51,712 nucleotides of DNA from Streptomyces sioyaensis (GCF_004122735.1 NZ_SDIF01000045.1:1-51712), one strand, 5' to 3'; numbered from the stretch's first letter, positions 34,700-43,419 are shown. A program made the numbers and translations. The notes: a model not told the origin generated them from the sequence alone.

Positions 34700-36550
34700 G
34701 TGCCCGATCTGAGGTCCCGCACCGTTACCCATGGCCGCAACATGGCCGGCGCCCGAGCCCTTATGCAGGCCTCCGGGGTAGCGCGCGAGGACTTCGGCAA
34801 GCCGATCGTCGCGGTCGCCAACAGCTTCACCGAGTTCGTGCCGGGCCACACCCACCTCCAGCCGGTCGGCCGGATCGTCTCCGAGGCGATCCACGCGGCG
34901 GGCGGCATCGCGCGCGAGTTCAACACCATCGCGGTCGACGACGGCATCGCCATGGGCCACGGCGGCATGCTCTACAGCCTGCCGTCGCGCGACCTGATCG
35001 CCGACTCCGTCGAGTACATGGTCGAGGCGCACTGCGCGGACGCGCTGATCTGCATCTCCAACTGCGACAAGATCACCCCGGGCATGCTGATGGCCGCGAT
35101 GCGGCTCAACATCCCGACCGTCTTCGTCTCCGGCGGCCCGATGGAGTCCGGCAAGACGACCCTGGTCGACGGCACCGTCCGCACCCTCGACCTGGTCGAC
35201 GCGATCTCGGACGCCGTCAACGACAAGATCTCGGACGAGGACATCCTCCGCATCGAGGAGAACGCCTGCCCGACCTGCGGTTCCTGTTCCGGCATGTTCA
35301 CCGCCAACTCGATGAACTGCCTGACCGAGGCGATCGGCCTCTCGCTGCCCGGCAACGGCTCCGTCCTCGCCACGCACACCGCCCGCAAGGCGCTGTACGA
35401 GAACGCCGGCCGGACCGTCGTCGAGATCACCAAGCGCCACTACGAGCAGGACGACCACACCGTCCTGCCGCGCAACATCGGCTCCCGCGCCGCCTTCGAG
35501 AACGCCATGGCCCTGGACATCGCCATGGGCGGCTCGACGAACACGATCCTGCATCTGCTCGCCGCGGCCCAGGAAGCCGGACTCAGCTTCGACCTGGAGG
35601 ACATCAACGCGGTCTCGCGCCGGGTGCCCTGCCTGGCGAAGGTCGCACCGAACGTCGCGCCGGGCGGCACGTACTACATGGAGGACGTGCACCGGGCCGG
35701 CGGCATCCCCGCCATCCTCGGCGAGCTCTACCGCGCCGGACTCCTCAACGAGGACGTGCACACCGTGCACAGCGCCTCCATCGAGGACTGGCTCAAGACC
35801 TGGGACGTGCGCGGCGGTTCGCCCTCCGACGTGGCCGTCGAGCTGTGGCACGCGGCCCCCGGCTGCAAGCGCTCGGCGACCGCCTTCTCCCAGTCCGAGC
35901 GCTGGGACAGCCTCGACGTGGACGCCGAGGGCGGCTGCATCCGCGACCTGGCGCACGCCTACTCCGCCGACGGCGGCCTGGCGGTCCTCAAGGGCAATCT
36001 GGCCGAGGACGGCTGCGTCGTGAAGACCGCCGGCGTCGACGAGTCCATCTGGACCTTCGAGGGCCCGGCCGTGGTCTGCGAGTCGCAGGAGGAGGCCGTC
36101 GACAAGATCCTCAAGAAGCAGGTCAAGGAGGGCGACGTCGTCGTCATCCGCTACGAGGGCCCCAAGGGCGGCCCCGGCATGCAGGAGATGCTCTACCCGA
36201 CGTCCTTCCTCAAGGGCCGCGGCCTGGGCAAGGCCTGCGCCCTGGTCACCGACGGCCGCTTCTCCGGCGGCACGTCCGGCCTGTCCATCGGCCACGCCTC
36301 CCCCGAGGCGGCGTCCGGCGGCACCATCGCCCTCGTCGAGGACGGCGACCGCATCCGCATCGACATCCCGAACCGCTCGATCGAACTCCTGGTGAACGAG
36401 GAGGAGCTGACCGCCCGCCGCGAGGCTCTCGGCGGCGTCTACGCCCCCAAGCACCGCGAACGCAAGGTCTCCCAGGCCCTGCGCGCCTACGCGGCCATGG
36501 CCACCAGCGCCGACAAGGGCGCGGTGCGCGATGTGAGCAAGCTGGGCTGA
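34700..36550 (+). CDS. ilvD: Dihydroxy-acid dehydratase
   Basis: 616 residues from GTG at 34700 (VPDLRSRTVTHGRNMAGARA), which matches the E. coli enzyme length and has GAGGGA 9 bp upstream; an in-frame GTG at 34691 lacks spacing for a ribosome site. Third enzyme of valine/isoleucine synthesis. Motifs: CISNCDKITPGM, CPTCGSCSGMFTANSMNCLT (Fe-S cluster Cys), EAASGG, DGRFSGGTSG, and a C-terminal ALRAYAAMATSADKGAVRD. A terminator follows. The 230-bp upstream region has an AT-rich CATATATATG at 34614-34623 that could be a -10 region. Confidence 0.97.
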   Translation: MPDLRSRTVTHGRNMAGARALMQASGVAREDFGKPIVAVANSFTEFVPGHTHLQPVGRIVSEAIHAAGGIAREFNTIAVDDGIAMGHGGMLYSLPSRDLIADSVEYMVEAHCADALICISNCDKITPGMLMAAMRLNIPTVFVSGGPMESGKTTLVDGTVRTLDLVDAISDAVNDKISDEDILRIEENACPTCGSCSGMFTANSMNCLTEAIGLSLPGNGSVLATHTARKALYENAGRTVVEITKRHYEQDDHTVLPRNIGSRAAFENAMALDIAMGGSTNTILHLLAAAQEAGLSFDLEDINAVSRRVPCLAKVAPNVAPGGTYYMEDVHRAGGIPAILGELYRAGLLNEDVHTVHSASIEDWLKTWDVRGGSPSDVAVELWHAAPGCKRSATAFSQSERWDSLDVDAEGGCIRDLAHAYSADGGLAVLKGNLAEDGCVVKTAGVDESIWTFEGPAVVCESQEEAVDKILKKQVKEGDVVVIRYEGPKGGPGMQEMLYPTSFLKGRGLGKACALVTDGRFSGGTSGLSIGHASPEAASGGTIALVEDGDRIRIDIPNRSIELLVNEEELTARREALGGVYAPKHRERKVSQALRAYAAMATSADKGAVRDVSKLG

Positions 36551-36580
36551 GGCGGCCCGGCAGGTCAGCGGTACGGCAAA

Positions 36581-36612
36581 CGGCCCCCGTCGCGGGCGAG
36601 CGACGGGGGCCG
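36581..36612. terminator. Terminator between ilvD and the DUF397 gene
   Basis: CGGCCCCCGTCGC (36581-36593), 6-nt loop, GCGACGGGGGCCG (36600-36612): a 13-bp perfect stem, then TCTTTGG. It lies between convergent genes and can serve both. Confidence 0.82.
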
Positions 36613-36644
36613 GTCTTTGGGCCGGTCCCGTGGGACCGGGCGCG

Positions 36645-36863
36645 TCAGGCGCTGGGTACGGGCAGTGTCCCACCCTTGACGGCGGTGACGAAGGATGACC
36701 AGGCCGTGGCGTCGAATATCAGCGCCGGGCGCGCGGGGTCCTTGCTGTCGCGGACGGGGACGAGGGCGGGGAAGTTGTCTGCGACCTCGATGCAGGCGCC
36801 GCCGTCCTGATTGCTGTACGTGCTCTTGCGCCAGGTCACGGTGCTCAGGTCGATGGATCGCAC
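36645..36863 (-). CDS. DUF397 domain protein
   Basis: 72 residues: SIDLSTVTWRKSTYSNQDGG, CIEVADNFPALVPVRDSKDP, LIFDATAWSSFVTAVKGG. This is the DUF397 pattern, a small protein almost always encoded beside an XRE-family regulator in Streptomyces. Partner of the overlapping gene upstream (19-bp overlap), so co-translated. DUF397/regulator pairs have been proposed to act as a toxin-antitoxin-like or developmental switch; not proven here. Confidence 0.9.
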   Translation of the reverse strand: MRSIDLSTVTWRKSTYSNQDGGACIEVADNFPALVPVRDSKDPARPALIFDATAWSSFVTAVKGGTLPVPSA

Positions 36864-37687
36864 GGCACATCCTCCAGCATCTGCATGATGAACTTCCGTG
36901 ATTCGGCCGGGGAAAGGGCTAAGTCACGGACCAGATCGTAGCTGAGCTGAAGTCGTTCGGCTGCTGCCGTTTCCTCGACGAGTTCGCCCGAATAACCGGT
37001 TTCCACCCACGCCACGGTGTGGCCGTCTGGCAGGCGTAAGAACATCGTGTCGGTGTTCGTCAGAGCGTGGAGCCCAGCCTCCTGCCGCAAGACCTGGACC
37101 ATGACGTTCGGCCGTTCGCCCATGTCTACCAGGTGCTCAAGCTGCTTCCGCCACTCCTCGGTGTCCTCCAATGGCGTGCGCAACACGGCCTCAGAAAGGA
37201 TGGTGCGGAATCGTGGCGCACCGTCGCCCTCCAGCAACTCGCGGCGTCCTATCCGCGCTTCGACCTGTCGCGACAACTCGTCGCCGCTGCTACCGCCCGC
37301 CGCGAGCAAGTCACGCGCATAGCCTGGCGTCTGGAGCAGCCCATGGACGGTGCTCACGCCGTAGTGCCAAAGGCTCAACGCCTCCGCCTCCAGCGTCATA
37401 TATCGCCGGTAGCGCTCCTTGAACTGCGTGGGATCAACGGCCGCCAACTCCCAGAGCGTCAGCAGGAGATCCTTCGTTCCGTAGTGCTGGTCCAGCGCCT
37501 GCGCGACCTCCGGGCTGCCCAGGGTCTGGCCGCTCTCCATCTTGCCGAAGAGTGACGAGTCCCAGCCCAGCACGTCGCCGAGCTGCCGCAGGCTGTCGCC
37601 CTTTTGCGCGCGCAGTAATCGCAGCTCTTCCACGAAACGCTGGCGTGGCTCCTGGCTGCGACCGGTGACGGCTCGTCTCGGCGGCAT
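36845..37687 (-). CDS. XRE-family regulator with DUF5753 (Scr1-like)
   Basis: 280 residues from ATG at 37687, with GAGGAGGT 4 bp upstream; an alternative ATG 15 bp further up would place the ribosome site inside the gene. N-terminal helix-turn-helix (VEELRLLRAQKGDSLRQLGD, VLGWDSSLFGKMESGQTL). The DUF5753 domain follows from ~95 (YMTLEAEALSLWHYGVSTVH, GLLQTPGYARDLLAAGG, FRTILSEAVLRTPLEDTEEW). Such proteins pair with DUF397 proteins. It is divergent from the 74-aa gene, and the 169-bp gap holds an inverted CGCGAA / TTCGCG repeat (37731-37761) that could be its operator. Confidence 0.9.
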   Translation of the reverse strand: MPPRRAVTGRSQEPRQRFVEELRLLRAQKGDSLRQLGDVLGWDSSLFGKMESGQTLGSPEVAQALDQHYGTKDLLLTLWELAAVDPTQFKERYRRYMTLEAEALSLWHYGVSTVHGLLQTPGYARDLLAAGGSSGDELSRQVEARIGRRELLEGDGAPRFRTILSEAVLRTPLEDTEEWRKQLEHLVDMGERPNVMVQVLRQEAGLHALTNTDTMFLRLPDGHTVAWVETGYSGELVEETAAAERLQLSYDLVRDLALSPAESRKFIMQMLEDVPCDPST

Positions 37688-37856
37688 GGCGACCTCCTCC
37701 ATGGAAGGTGTGGAACTAACGGTGCGTGGTCGCGAAATTCATCCCGCAAGAGGGGTTCGCGCCCTTTTCCGGGGCCATTCTCGTAAGGGCCGGAACACAC
37801 ACAGTAGTTGCGCTCCGGTCCTCAGGCAGGAAAACGGCAGACGGGAGCGGGCACTG

Positions 37857-38081
37857 ATGACGACGGAATGGCGGGCTGCGGCCGATGCGATGACCGAGGC
37901 CGAAGTGGCCTGCGCGGAGCTGGCCGCCGTGCTCAAGCGGACCGGCATCGTGCTGCCGTCGCTGACGGTCGATCCGGTGACGTATGGCTATGAACCGCCG
38001 TGTGTACTGGTCGAGTTGGGGCGCTGCAACGTGGCGACGACGCGCAAGCTCATCGCGGTGCTGGAGAGGGCGGCCCGGTGA
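37857..38081 (+). CDS. Small conserved protein (74 aa)
   Basis: 74 residues from ATG at 37857: MTTEWRAAADAMTEAEVACA, then ELAAVLKRTGIVLPSLTVDP, and ELGRCNVATTRKLIAVLERA. Helical ends flank a short beta-like centre. No domain is recognised. It is divergent from the DUF5753 regulator and its TGA overlaps the GTG of the next gene, so the pair is translationally coupled. The context suggests a link to the DUF397 locus. Confidence 0.65.
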   Translation: MTTEWRAAADAMTEAEVACAELAAVLKRTGIVLPSLTVDPVTYGYEPPCVLVELGRCNVATTRKLIAVLERAAR

Positions 38082-38305
38082 GCGGGGGTGTTCCGTACGT
38101 CTCCCCGGCGTGTCATGTCGGCAGGCATCCGGGGTGCACCACGGGTGCCCCGGGGGGTGAGACCACGGCGGCTGTCCCAGGGGTGCGGCGTGAGGCCTGC
38201 GTCTGTCCCTGCCATGCGGGCGGCGAGCGGGCCCCCGGCCGTCACCAGCCCGCCGGGTCTCCGGCCGCCGCCGAGAAGACGCTGCCGTCCGGCGCCGCCG
38301 CGTAG
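38078..38305 (+). CDS. Small Cys/His-rich protein (75 aa), putative zinc-binding
   Basis: 75 residues from GTG at 38078 (VSGGVPYVSPACHVGRHPGC). The Cys/His pattern CHVGRHPGC ... CVCPCH is zinc-ribbon-like and similar to short Streptomyces orphan proteins. It is coupled to the 74-aa gene by a GTGA overlap. The last 64 bp lie antisense to the end of the kinase gene (stop at 38242), and the tail there (GERAPGRHQPAGSPAAAEKT) is not protein-like, so the true stop may matter less. Real gene status is moderate. Confidence 0.5.
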   Translation: MSGGVPYVSPACHVGRHPGCTTGAPGGETTAAVPGVRREACVCPCHAGGERAPGRHQPAGSPAAAEKTLPSGAAA

Positions 38306-40512
38306 ATGCGGCCGCGCCGGCCGTCCACCAGTGGGGCCGGCAGGCTTTCCACGTATCCGTTGTGGCGGCCGTTCATCCGGGGCGGCGTCTGGCCCAGTAG
38401 TTCGCCGGAGCGGGTGTCGATGGCGAGCAGCCGTCCGTCCGCCGCGGTGAAATACAGCCGGCCGCCGCTCACCACCGGGGCCGAGCCCCGGCTGACCGAC
38501 GTCTCGGTGTCCCAGGTCCGTTCGCCGACGGCTTGCAGCGCGCCGCCCTCGGCCAGGAGATACACCGACTCGCCGTGCACTACGGCGGACGCCCCGTCCA
38601 GCGGTGCGGTCAGCTTGAGGCGCCGCGTGTGCCCGGTGGCCGGGTCGTAACGGAGGACGGCGGTGGCGCGGTACGTGAACGTCGGGTCGGTGACGGTCAG
38701 ATAGAGCGCTCCGGACGTACCGGGCCCGGCCACGGTGAGCAGGCCGGGCAGCCGGCGTGACCAGCGGACGCTGCCGTGGGCCGGGTTGATGGCGGTGACC
38801 TGGGTGCCGGTGCCGTCGGGGGTGTTCTCGGCCGCGTAGGCGGTGTGCGGGTCGCCGAACGCGGTGAAGGCGGGCAGTGCGTGGCCCGGGAAGTGCTTGT
38901 GCCAGAGCTGCCGGTGGGTCGCGCTGTCGAGTGCGGTGACCGTGCCGTCGGCCGCCGTCAGCAGCACCTGGTCCCCGACGATCCGGGCTCCGCCCTCGTA
39001 CCCCGAGACGTCCTTGCTCCAGCGGGTGGCGCCCTTGCCGTCGGCCGACGGGTCCAGCGCCATCAGCCGCTTGGCGTCGGCGGAGAAGACGTACAGCAGG
39101 CCGCCGGAGAGTGCCGGCGGGGTCGGTGAGGCGGTGGTTTTGAGGGAGTTCTTGCCGGTGGTGGCGTCGTCCTTCCGCCGCCAGGCCACCTGGCCGGTGC
39201 CCGGGTCGAGCCGGGCGGCCAGTGTGCCGGCCCGGCCGCAGAAGACGGCGCCGGAGCCGGTGGTGCAGAAGGGCAGCTCGGCGGCGTAGCCCTTGGGACG
39301 CTTGGTGAGCGTGGTGTGCCACGGGCGGAAGTGGGCCTGGTCGGCGTGCGACGGGTGGACCTGCAGCGCGGGGTCCTGGCCGTCGCCCGCCGGGGCCAGC
39401 GCCCGGATGCCGGCGAACGTACCGGCTCCGGTGACGACCAGGGCGAGGGCGGCCCACAGAGGCCAGCGGCGGGCGCGGAGGAGGGCGGTGCGTGCGGGGC
39501 GGCGTGCGACAGGGTCGGGCGGTACGGGGGCGCGGACATGCGTCGTCTCGGCGCGCGGGGGCGTGGCACTGCTCCGTACCGGCTGCGGCTGTCCCGGTAT
39601 CGGTGCGTCCGGCGGCGCGCTTCCGGAGGCCTCGCCGGGAAGCTGTGCACCCACGGACTCCGCGGCGGGCCGTGCGCCGTCCTCCGCCGCAGCCGTCCGC
39701 AGCAGTTCCATCAGCGCGTCCGGCGTCGGGCGGTCCGCCGGGTCCTTCGCCAGGCAGCTCTCGATCAGCGGCGCCAACTCCTCGGGCACGCCCGCCAGAT
39801 CGGCCTCGTCGTGCACCACCTGATACGCGACGAGATACGGGCTCTCCGAGTCGAACGGCCCCCGCCCGGTCGCGGCGTGCACCAGCACCGAACCCAGCGC
39901 GAAGACGTCCGCGGCGGGCCCCACCTCGCGCGGCCGCTGGAACTGCTCCGGCGCCATGAACGGCGGCGTGCCGATCAATTTGCCGGTCTCGGTGCGCATT
40001 TCGCTGTCGGACGGACGCGAGATTCCGAAATCGATGACTTTCGGCCCATCTGCGGCCAGCAGCACATTTCCCGGCTTGAGATCGCGGTGTACGACCCCGG
40101 CGCGATGGATGTCGCGCAGCGCCTCGGCGAGCCCCGCGGCCAGCTGCCGCACCTGACCGGGCACCATCGGGCCATTCCGTTTCACATGGTCGGAGAGGCT
40201 CGGGCCGGGAATGTGCAGGGTCGCCATCCACGGGCGCTCGGCGTCCGGATCGGCGTCGACGACAGGTGCCGTGAAGGCCCCGCTGACCCGCCGCGCGGCC
40301 GCCACCTCCTGCCGGAACCGCCCGCGGAACTCCGGGTCCTGGGCGAATTCGGCATGGACGACCTTGACCGCCAGGGTCAGCCCGGAGGACGAGCGCGCGA
40401 GATGCACGACGCCCATTCCGCCGGCGCCCAGGCGCGCCTCCAGACGGTATTGCCCGGCGTATTCCGGATGCTCCGCTTCCGGGCCCAGCCCGGAATCGCG
40501 CAGCGCTGGCAT
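38242..40512 (-). CDS. Transmembrane Ser/Thr protein kinase with PQQ-type propeller sensor
   Basis: 756 residues from ATG at 40512 with GGGGGTGG upstream; a further 24 codons are open. Kinase domain at ~20-270: GAGGMGVVHLARS (Gly loop), LAVKVVHAEF (Lys), HRDLKPGNVLL at ~140, DFGISRPSD, MAPEQF. A Pro/Ala-rich juxtamembrane stretch follows. TM at ~349-372 (WPLWAALALVVTGAGTFAGI). The outer part is a beta-propeller with PQQ-like repeats (ARLDPGTGQVAWRRKDD, VTALDSATHRQLWHKHFPG, LLAIDTRSGELLGQTPP). PASTA domains are absent. Ligand and substrates unknown. It is divergent from the SH3 gene. Confidence 0.9.
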   Translation of the reverse strand: MPALRDSGLGPEAEHPEYAGQYRLEARLGAGGMGVVHLARSSSGLTLAVKVVHAEFAQDPEFRGRFRQEVAAARRVSGAFTAPVVDADPDAERPWMATLHIPGPSLSDHVKRNGPMVPGQVRQLAAGLAEALRDIHRAGVVHRDLKPGNVLLAADGPKVIDFGISRPSDSEMRTETGKLIGTPPFMAPEQFQRPREVGPAADVFALGSVLVHAATGRGPFDSESPYLVAYQVVHDEADLAGVPEELAPLIESCLAKDPADRPTPDALMELLRTAAAEDGARPAAESVGAQLPGEASGSAPPDAPIPGQPQPVRSSATPPRAETTHVRAPVPPDPVARRPARTALLRARRWPLWAALALVVTGAGTFAGIRALAPAGDGQDPALQVHPSHADQAHFRPWHTTLTKRPKGYAAELPFCTTGSGAVFCGRAGTLAARLDPGTGQVAWRRKDDATTGKNSLKTTASPTPPALSGGLLYVFSADAKRLMALDPSADGKGATRWSKDVSGYEGGARIVGDQVLLTAADGTVTALDSATHRQLWHKHFPGHALPAFTAFGDPHTAYAAENTPDGTGTQVTAINPAHGSVRWSRRLPGLLTVAGPGTSGALYLTVTDPTFTYRATAVLRYDPATGHTRRLKLTAPLDGASAVVHGESVYLLAEGGALQAVGERTWDTETSVSRGSAPVVSGGRLYFTAADGRLLAIDTRSGELLGQTPPRMNGRHNGYVESLPAPLVDGRRGRIYAAAPDGSVFSAAAGDPAGW

Positions 40513-40682
40513 GGATCCACCCCCGTGTCGTTCCCATTGCCATGCGGGTCGCAGGTGCGACGCGCGGAGCTTAGTCGATAACACGTACGAGATGAATGAA
40601 GCTTGCTAGCGTGCGCGTTGCACTACCACGGCGAGCATCGCCGCCGCAGTAAAAGGATCAGTAGCAAACGGGGGAATGAGAA

Positions 40683-41000
40683 ATGACCACACAGGATCAG
40701 CAGAGCGCGCAGGAGCCGGCGGAAGAGCAGGCGCTCGCCGCCGCGGGAGGCCTCACCTATCCCCTCGCGCCCGGCTACCGCGTCAAGGTCCGGCAGGGCC
40801 CGAGCACCGACTCCCCGGTCGTCCGCCAGCTGGCCGAGGGAGCCCGGGTGCAGATCCGCTGCCAGCGGCACGGCCAGCGGGTGTCCGGCCCGTACGGCAC
40901 CTCGGACATCTGGGACAACATCGCGCCCGGGCAGTACGTCTCCGACGCCTACGTCCACACGGGCAGCAGCGGCATGGTCGCGCCGCTCTGCACGAGCTGA
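40683..41000 (+). CDS. Bacterial SH3-like domain protein without signal peptide
   Basis: 105 residues from ATG at 40683 with GGGGGAA upstream. One SH3b-like unit (YRVKVRQGPSTDSPVVRQLA, EGARVQIRCQRHGQRVSGPY, DIWDNIAPGQYVSDAYVHTG). Such domains usually bind cell-wall peptides, yet the first 30 residues (MTTQDQQSAQEPAEEQALAA) contain no hydrophobic signal, so a cytoplasmic or non-classical location is implied. It shares its 170-bp upstream region with the divergent kinase gene and could be functionally linked. Confidence 0.8.
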   Translation: MTTQDQQSAQEPAEEQALAAAGGLTYPLAPGYRVKVRQGPSTDSPVVRQLAEGARVQIRCQRHGQRVSGPYGTSDIWDNIAPGQYVSDAYVHTGSSGMVAPLCTS

Positions 41001-41147
41001 GGCGCGAGGCGGGCCGTGGGCGGCGGGCCGGGTGCCGTCGGGCCGTCGGGGCTGCTCTGAGGCCGTCGGTCCGCTGCCCGCCCGCTGTTGCGGCCCGCCG
41101 GGGCAGCGCGCTCCCGTCGTCCGTGTCCCGCCGGGGATAATCGGGGC

Positions 41148-41717
41148 ATGAGCGATGAACACGCGCCCGCCGACGGCCCGGAGCCGGGCGGCCGGGAGTC
41201 CGGTGGTACCGGGCACGGCGGCCCGGAGCCGGCGCCGATCCGGTTCTTCGGCACCAGCTGGGTCCGGCACGACGGCGGCTACGGCCTGCGCCGGGCCGGC
41301 GTCGCGGTGGGCTCGCTGGCGCTGGCCGCGGCGGGTGCGGCCGTGCTGCGCTTTGCGTTCCAGGGCCTGGAGATCGCCTCCGTGGGCCCGTTCGTCGGCA
41401 CCCTCGTCGTCGTCGGCTTCGCCGTTTGCAGCGCGCTGGCCTTCCGCCACACCTGGGCGGGCCTCACCGGCCGCCCGGGGCCGTCCGTGGCCGACGGCTC
41501 CGGGCAGGGCCTGCTGCTCATCGGTTTCGTCGGCTCGCTGCTCGCCTACTTCTGCCGCAGCCTCGTCGAGGCTCCCGGGGAGCAGCGGCACCGCGCCGAG
41601 TACGAAGCGGCACGAGAGCGGTACGAGCGCCGCCGCGGCGCCCGCACCGGCAACCCGGCCGCCCGCAAGGCCGGGGGCAAGACGGGGGCCAAGGCCGGGG
41701 CCAAGAAGCGTCGTTGA
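41148..41717 (+). CDS. Multi-pass membrane protein of unknown function
   Basis: 189 residues from ATG at 41148. Predicted helices at about AGVAVGSLALAAAGAAVLRF, VGPFVGTLVVVGFAVCSALA and GLLLIGFVGSLLAYFCRSLV. The tail is a basic, Lys/Ala-rich stretch (KAGGKTGAKAGAKKRR). The N-terminus is polar (DEHAPADGPEPGGRESGG). No transport or enzyme motif is seen. Close relatives are sometimes labelled as EamA-type transporters, but the three segments are too few for that. Confidence 0.7.
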   Translation: MSDEHAPADGPEPGGRESGGTGHGGPEPAPIRFFGTSWVRHDGGYGLRRAGVAVGSLALAAAGAAVLRFAFQGLEIASVGPFVGTLVVVGFAVCSALAFRHTWAGLTGRPGPSVADGSGQGLLLIGFVGSLLAYFCRSLVEAPGEQRHRAEYEAARERYERRRGARTGNPAARKAGGKTGAKAGAKKRR

Positions 41718-41740
41718 CCCGGGGCGCGGCCCCGGGCGGC

Positions 41741-42757
41741 TCAGCCCTCGGCGTTCCGGGCGTCCTCCGCGTCCCGGGCTGCTTGCGTGCCCCGCCCGCC
41801 CTCGCCGTCCCTCGCGTACCGGGCCGCCATCGTGTGGAACACCTCCCGCGGCTCCCAGCGGGTCTCGTCGAGCATCCGCACCACCCCGTACGAGGTGAGG
41901 TCCGCACCCTTGCGCGTGTTGAAGGCGGCGAAGGTGAACCACAGCGCGGTGTCCACGCCCTCGTCCTCGAAGATGTCCAGCAGTTCGGTGAGGTAGCGCA
42001 CCTGCTCGCGCTCGTCCGGCACCGCGCCCTCCGGCGGCTGCCAGGCCAGCCCGCCCCGCTCGCCCGCGCCCCGGTAGGCGCAGGTGCCGAACTCCGTCAC
42101 CGCGACCGGCTTGCCGTGTCTGCCATGCGCGCGCAGGTCGTCCCGGAACGTCGTGGCGTTGTACGCGGCCCGGTAGGCGTCCACGCCGACGACGTCGAAC
42201 GGCCGCCAGTCGATGTCCTCCCAGGGCCCCGCGGCATAACTGATCCGGCCGCCGAAGCGGGCGCGGGCCACGGCCGCGACCTCGGCGAGAAAGCCGTTGA
42301 GCCGCTCCTGTACCGGGCCGGCCGACAGCCACCAGTCCATATCGGCGGTGATCATCGCCTGAAGCCGGTCGCTGTAGGTGTCACCGGGAAGGAAGCCCGC
42401 GCAGAACGCGCTCAGTTCGCATCCGGCGACGAACACCACCTCCGCCCCGCTCGCCCGTACGGCCTCGGCCCGCTCCGCGCAGTCCGCGAAGTACGGCATC
42501 AGCTCCTCGGGGGTGAGGTCGACCGGGAAGGGCGCGAACCACACCTCCAGTCCGGCCTCCGCGGCGCACCGCGCGGCGATGCTCAGCCGCTCCGGATCGC
42601 CGCCCGATATCCGCACCACATCGCAGTGCAGCTCCTCCGCGATCACCGCGAGGTCCTGCCGCACCGCCTCGACGGTGAAGGTCTTCCGGGAGAGCTCCTC
42701 GCCGGGGAGGAACCCGATGTCGTAATTGATGCCCCGTGCCCGCATACCGCGTCTCAC
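41741..42757 (-). CDS. TIM-barrel glycoside-hydrolase-like protein (relatives labelled abortive infection)
   Basis: 338 residues from GTG at 42757, whose GTGA overlaps the stop of the upstream tetR gene. A beta/alpha barrel: RGINYDIGFLPGEELSRKTF, DVVRISGGDPERLSIAARCA, LEVWFAPFPVDLTPEELMPY, VVFVAGCELSAFCAGF, ISYAAGPWEDIDWRPF, VAVTEFGTCAYRGAG, ALWFTFAAFNTRK. The Glu in AGCELS and in VTEFGT sit where clan-A glycosidases keep their acid/base and nucleophile, so catalysis on a sugar is possible. The abortive-infection label used for relatives has no visible basis (no toxin or Abi domain). Co-regulated with the TetR gene. Confidence 0.8.
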   Translation of the reverse strand: MRRGMRARGINYDIGFLPGEELSRKTFTVEAVRQDLAVIAEELHCDVVRISGGDPERLSIAARCAAEAGLEVWFAPFPVDLTPEELMPYFADCAERAEAVRASGAEVVFVAGCELSAFCAGFLPGDTYSDRLQAMITADMDWWLSAGPVQERLNGFLAEVAAVARARFGGRISYAAGPWEDIDWRPFDVVGVDAYRAAYNATTFRDDLRAHGRHGKPVAVTEFGTCAYRGAGERGGLAWQPPEGAVPDEREQVRYLTELLDIFEDEGVDTALWFTFAAFNTRKGADLTSYGVVRMLDETRWEPREVFHTMAARYARDGEGGRGTQAARDAEDARNAEG

Positions 42758-43419
42758 CGCTCTCTTCGGTCTTCCGCAAGGTCTTTCGCAAGGTCTTCCG
42801 CAACGTCTTTCGCCGGGTCTTCGTGCTGGTCGAGTCCGTGGGCCAGGAGGTCGAAGGCGAGCTCGACGTCCTCGCCCAGCTGCCGGCGGGCGTCGTCCAG
42901 CGAGGCGCCGTCGGCCAGCCGCCGGAAGAAGCCCTCCTGGAGGGTCACCAGTGAGGCGCTGATCTGAGCCGCCGCCAATTCGGCCGTCCGCTCGCCGAGT
43001 TCCGCGGTCAGCGCCTGCGCCAACTGCTGCCGCTGCCGGTAGAGCAGGGTGTTCGTGGCGCCGCTGAGCGCGGGGCTGTCGAAGATCACCCGGACCCGGG
43101 AGACCAGCACCTCCGGGTCCAGCCCGGTCATCGGCCCGGCGGCGAGCGCGCGGAAATGCGTCCGGAGCGCGGCCAGGGGCGTCACGCCGGTCGGCCGTCC
43201 GGTGACGATGCCCGCCAGGTCGTCGTCCCCCACGCCCTGGAGGGCGAGCGCTTCCTTGGTCGGGAAATAGGTGAACAGCGTCGCCTTGGCCACGTGTGCC
43301 GCCTCGGCGATCTCGTTGACCGTGACCGCGTCGAAGCCCCGCTCGGCGAACAGCCGCCAGGCCGTGGCCGCGATCCGCTGCCGGGTCTCTTCCTTCTTCC
43401 GCTCACGCAGTCCCGCCAT
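42754..43419 (-). CDS. TetR-family regulator
   Basis: 221 residues from ATG at 43419. Helix-turn-helix: RIAATAWRLFAERGFDAVTV and NEIAEAAHVAKATLFTYFPT. A helical ligand domain follows. The last 25 residues are a repeated AEDLAKD pattern encoded by four 12-nt repeats (42769-42816). It reads into the TIM-barrel gene through a 4-base stop/start overlap. A 16-bp perfect palindrome lies 21 bp upstream of its start and is its likely operator, also facing the divergent methyltransferase gene. Confidence 0.92.
   Translation of the reverse strand: MAGLRERKKEETRQRIAATAWRLFAERGFDAVTVNEIAEAAHVAKATLFTYFPTKEALALQGVGDDDLAGIVTGRPTGVTPLAALRTHFRALAAGPMTGLDPEVLVSRVRVIFDSPALSGATNTLLYRQRQQLAQALTAELGERTAELAAAQISASLVTLQEGFFRRLADGASLDDARRQLGEDVELAFDLLAHGLDQHEDPAKDVAEDLAKDLAEDRRER
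42769..42816. repeat. Four 12-nt tandem repeats at the tetR 3' end
   Basis: Units GTCTTCCGCAAG, GTCTTTCGCAAG, GTCTTCCGCAAC and GTCTTTCGCCGG follow each other without gaps. On the coding strand they give the repeated residues LAED / AKDL near the C-terminus of the TetR protein. Being a multiple of 3 they can expand or shrink without a frameshift. Confidence 0.85.
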
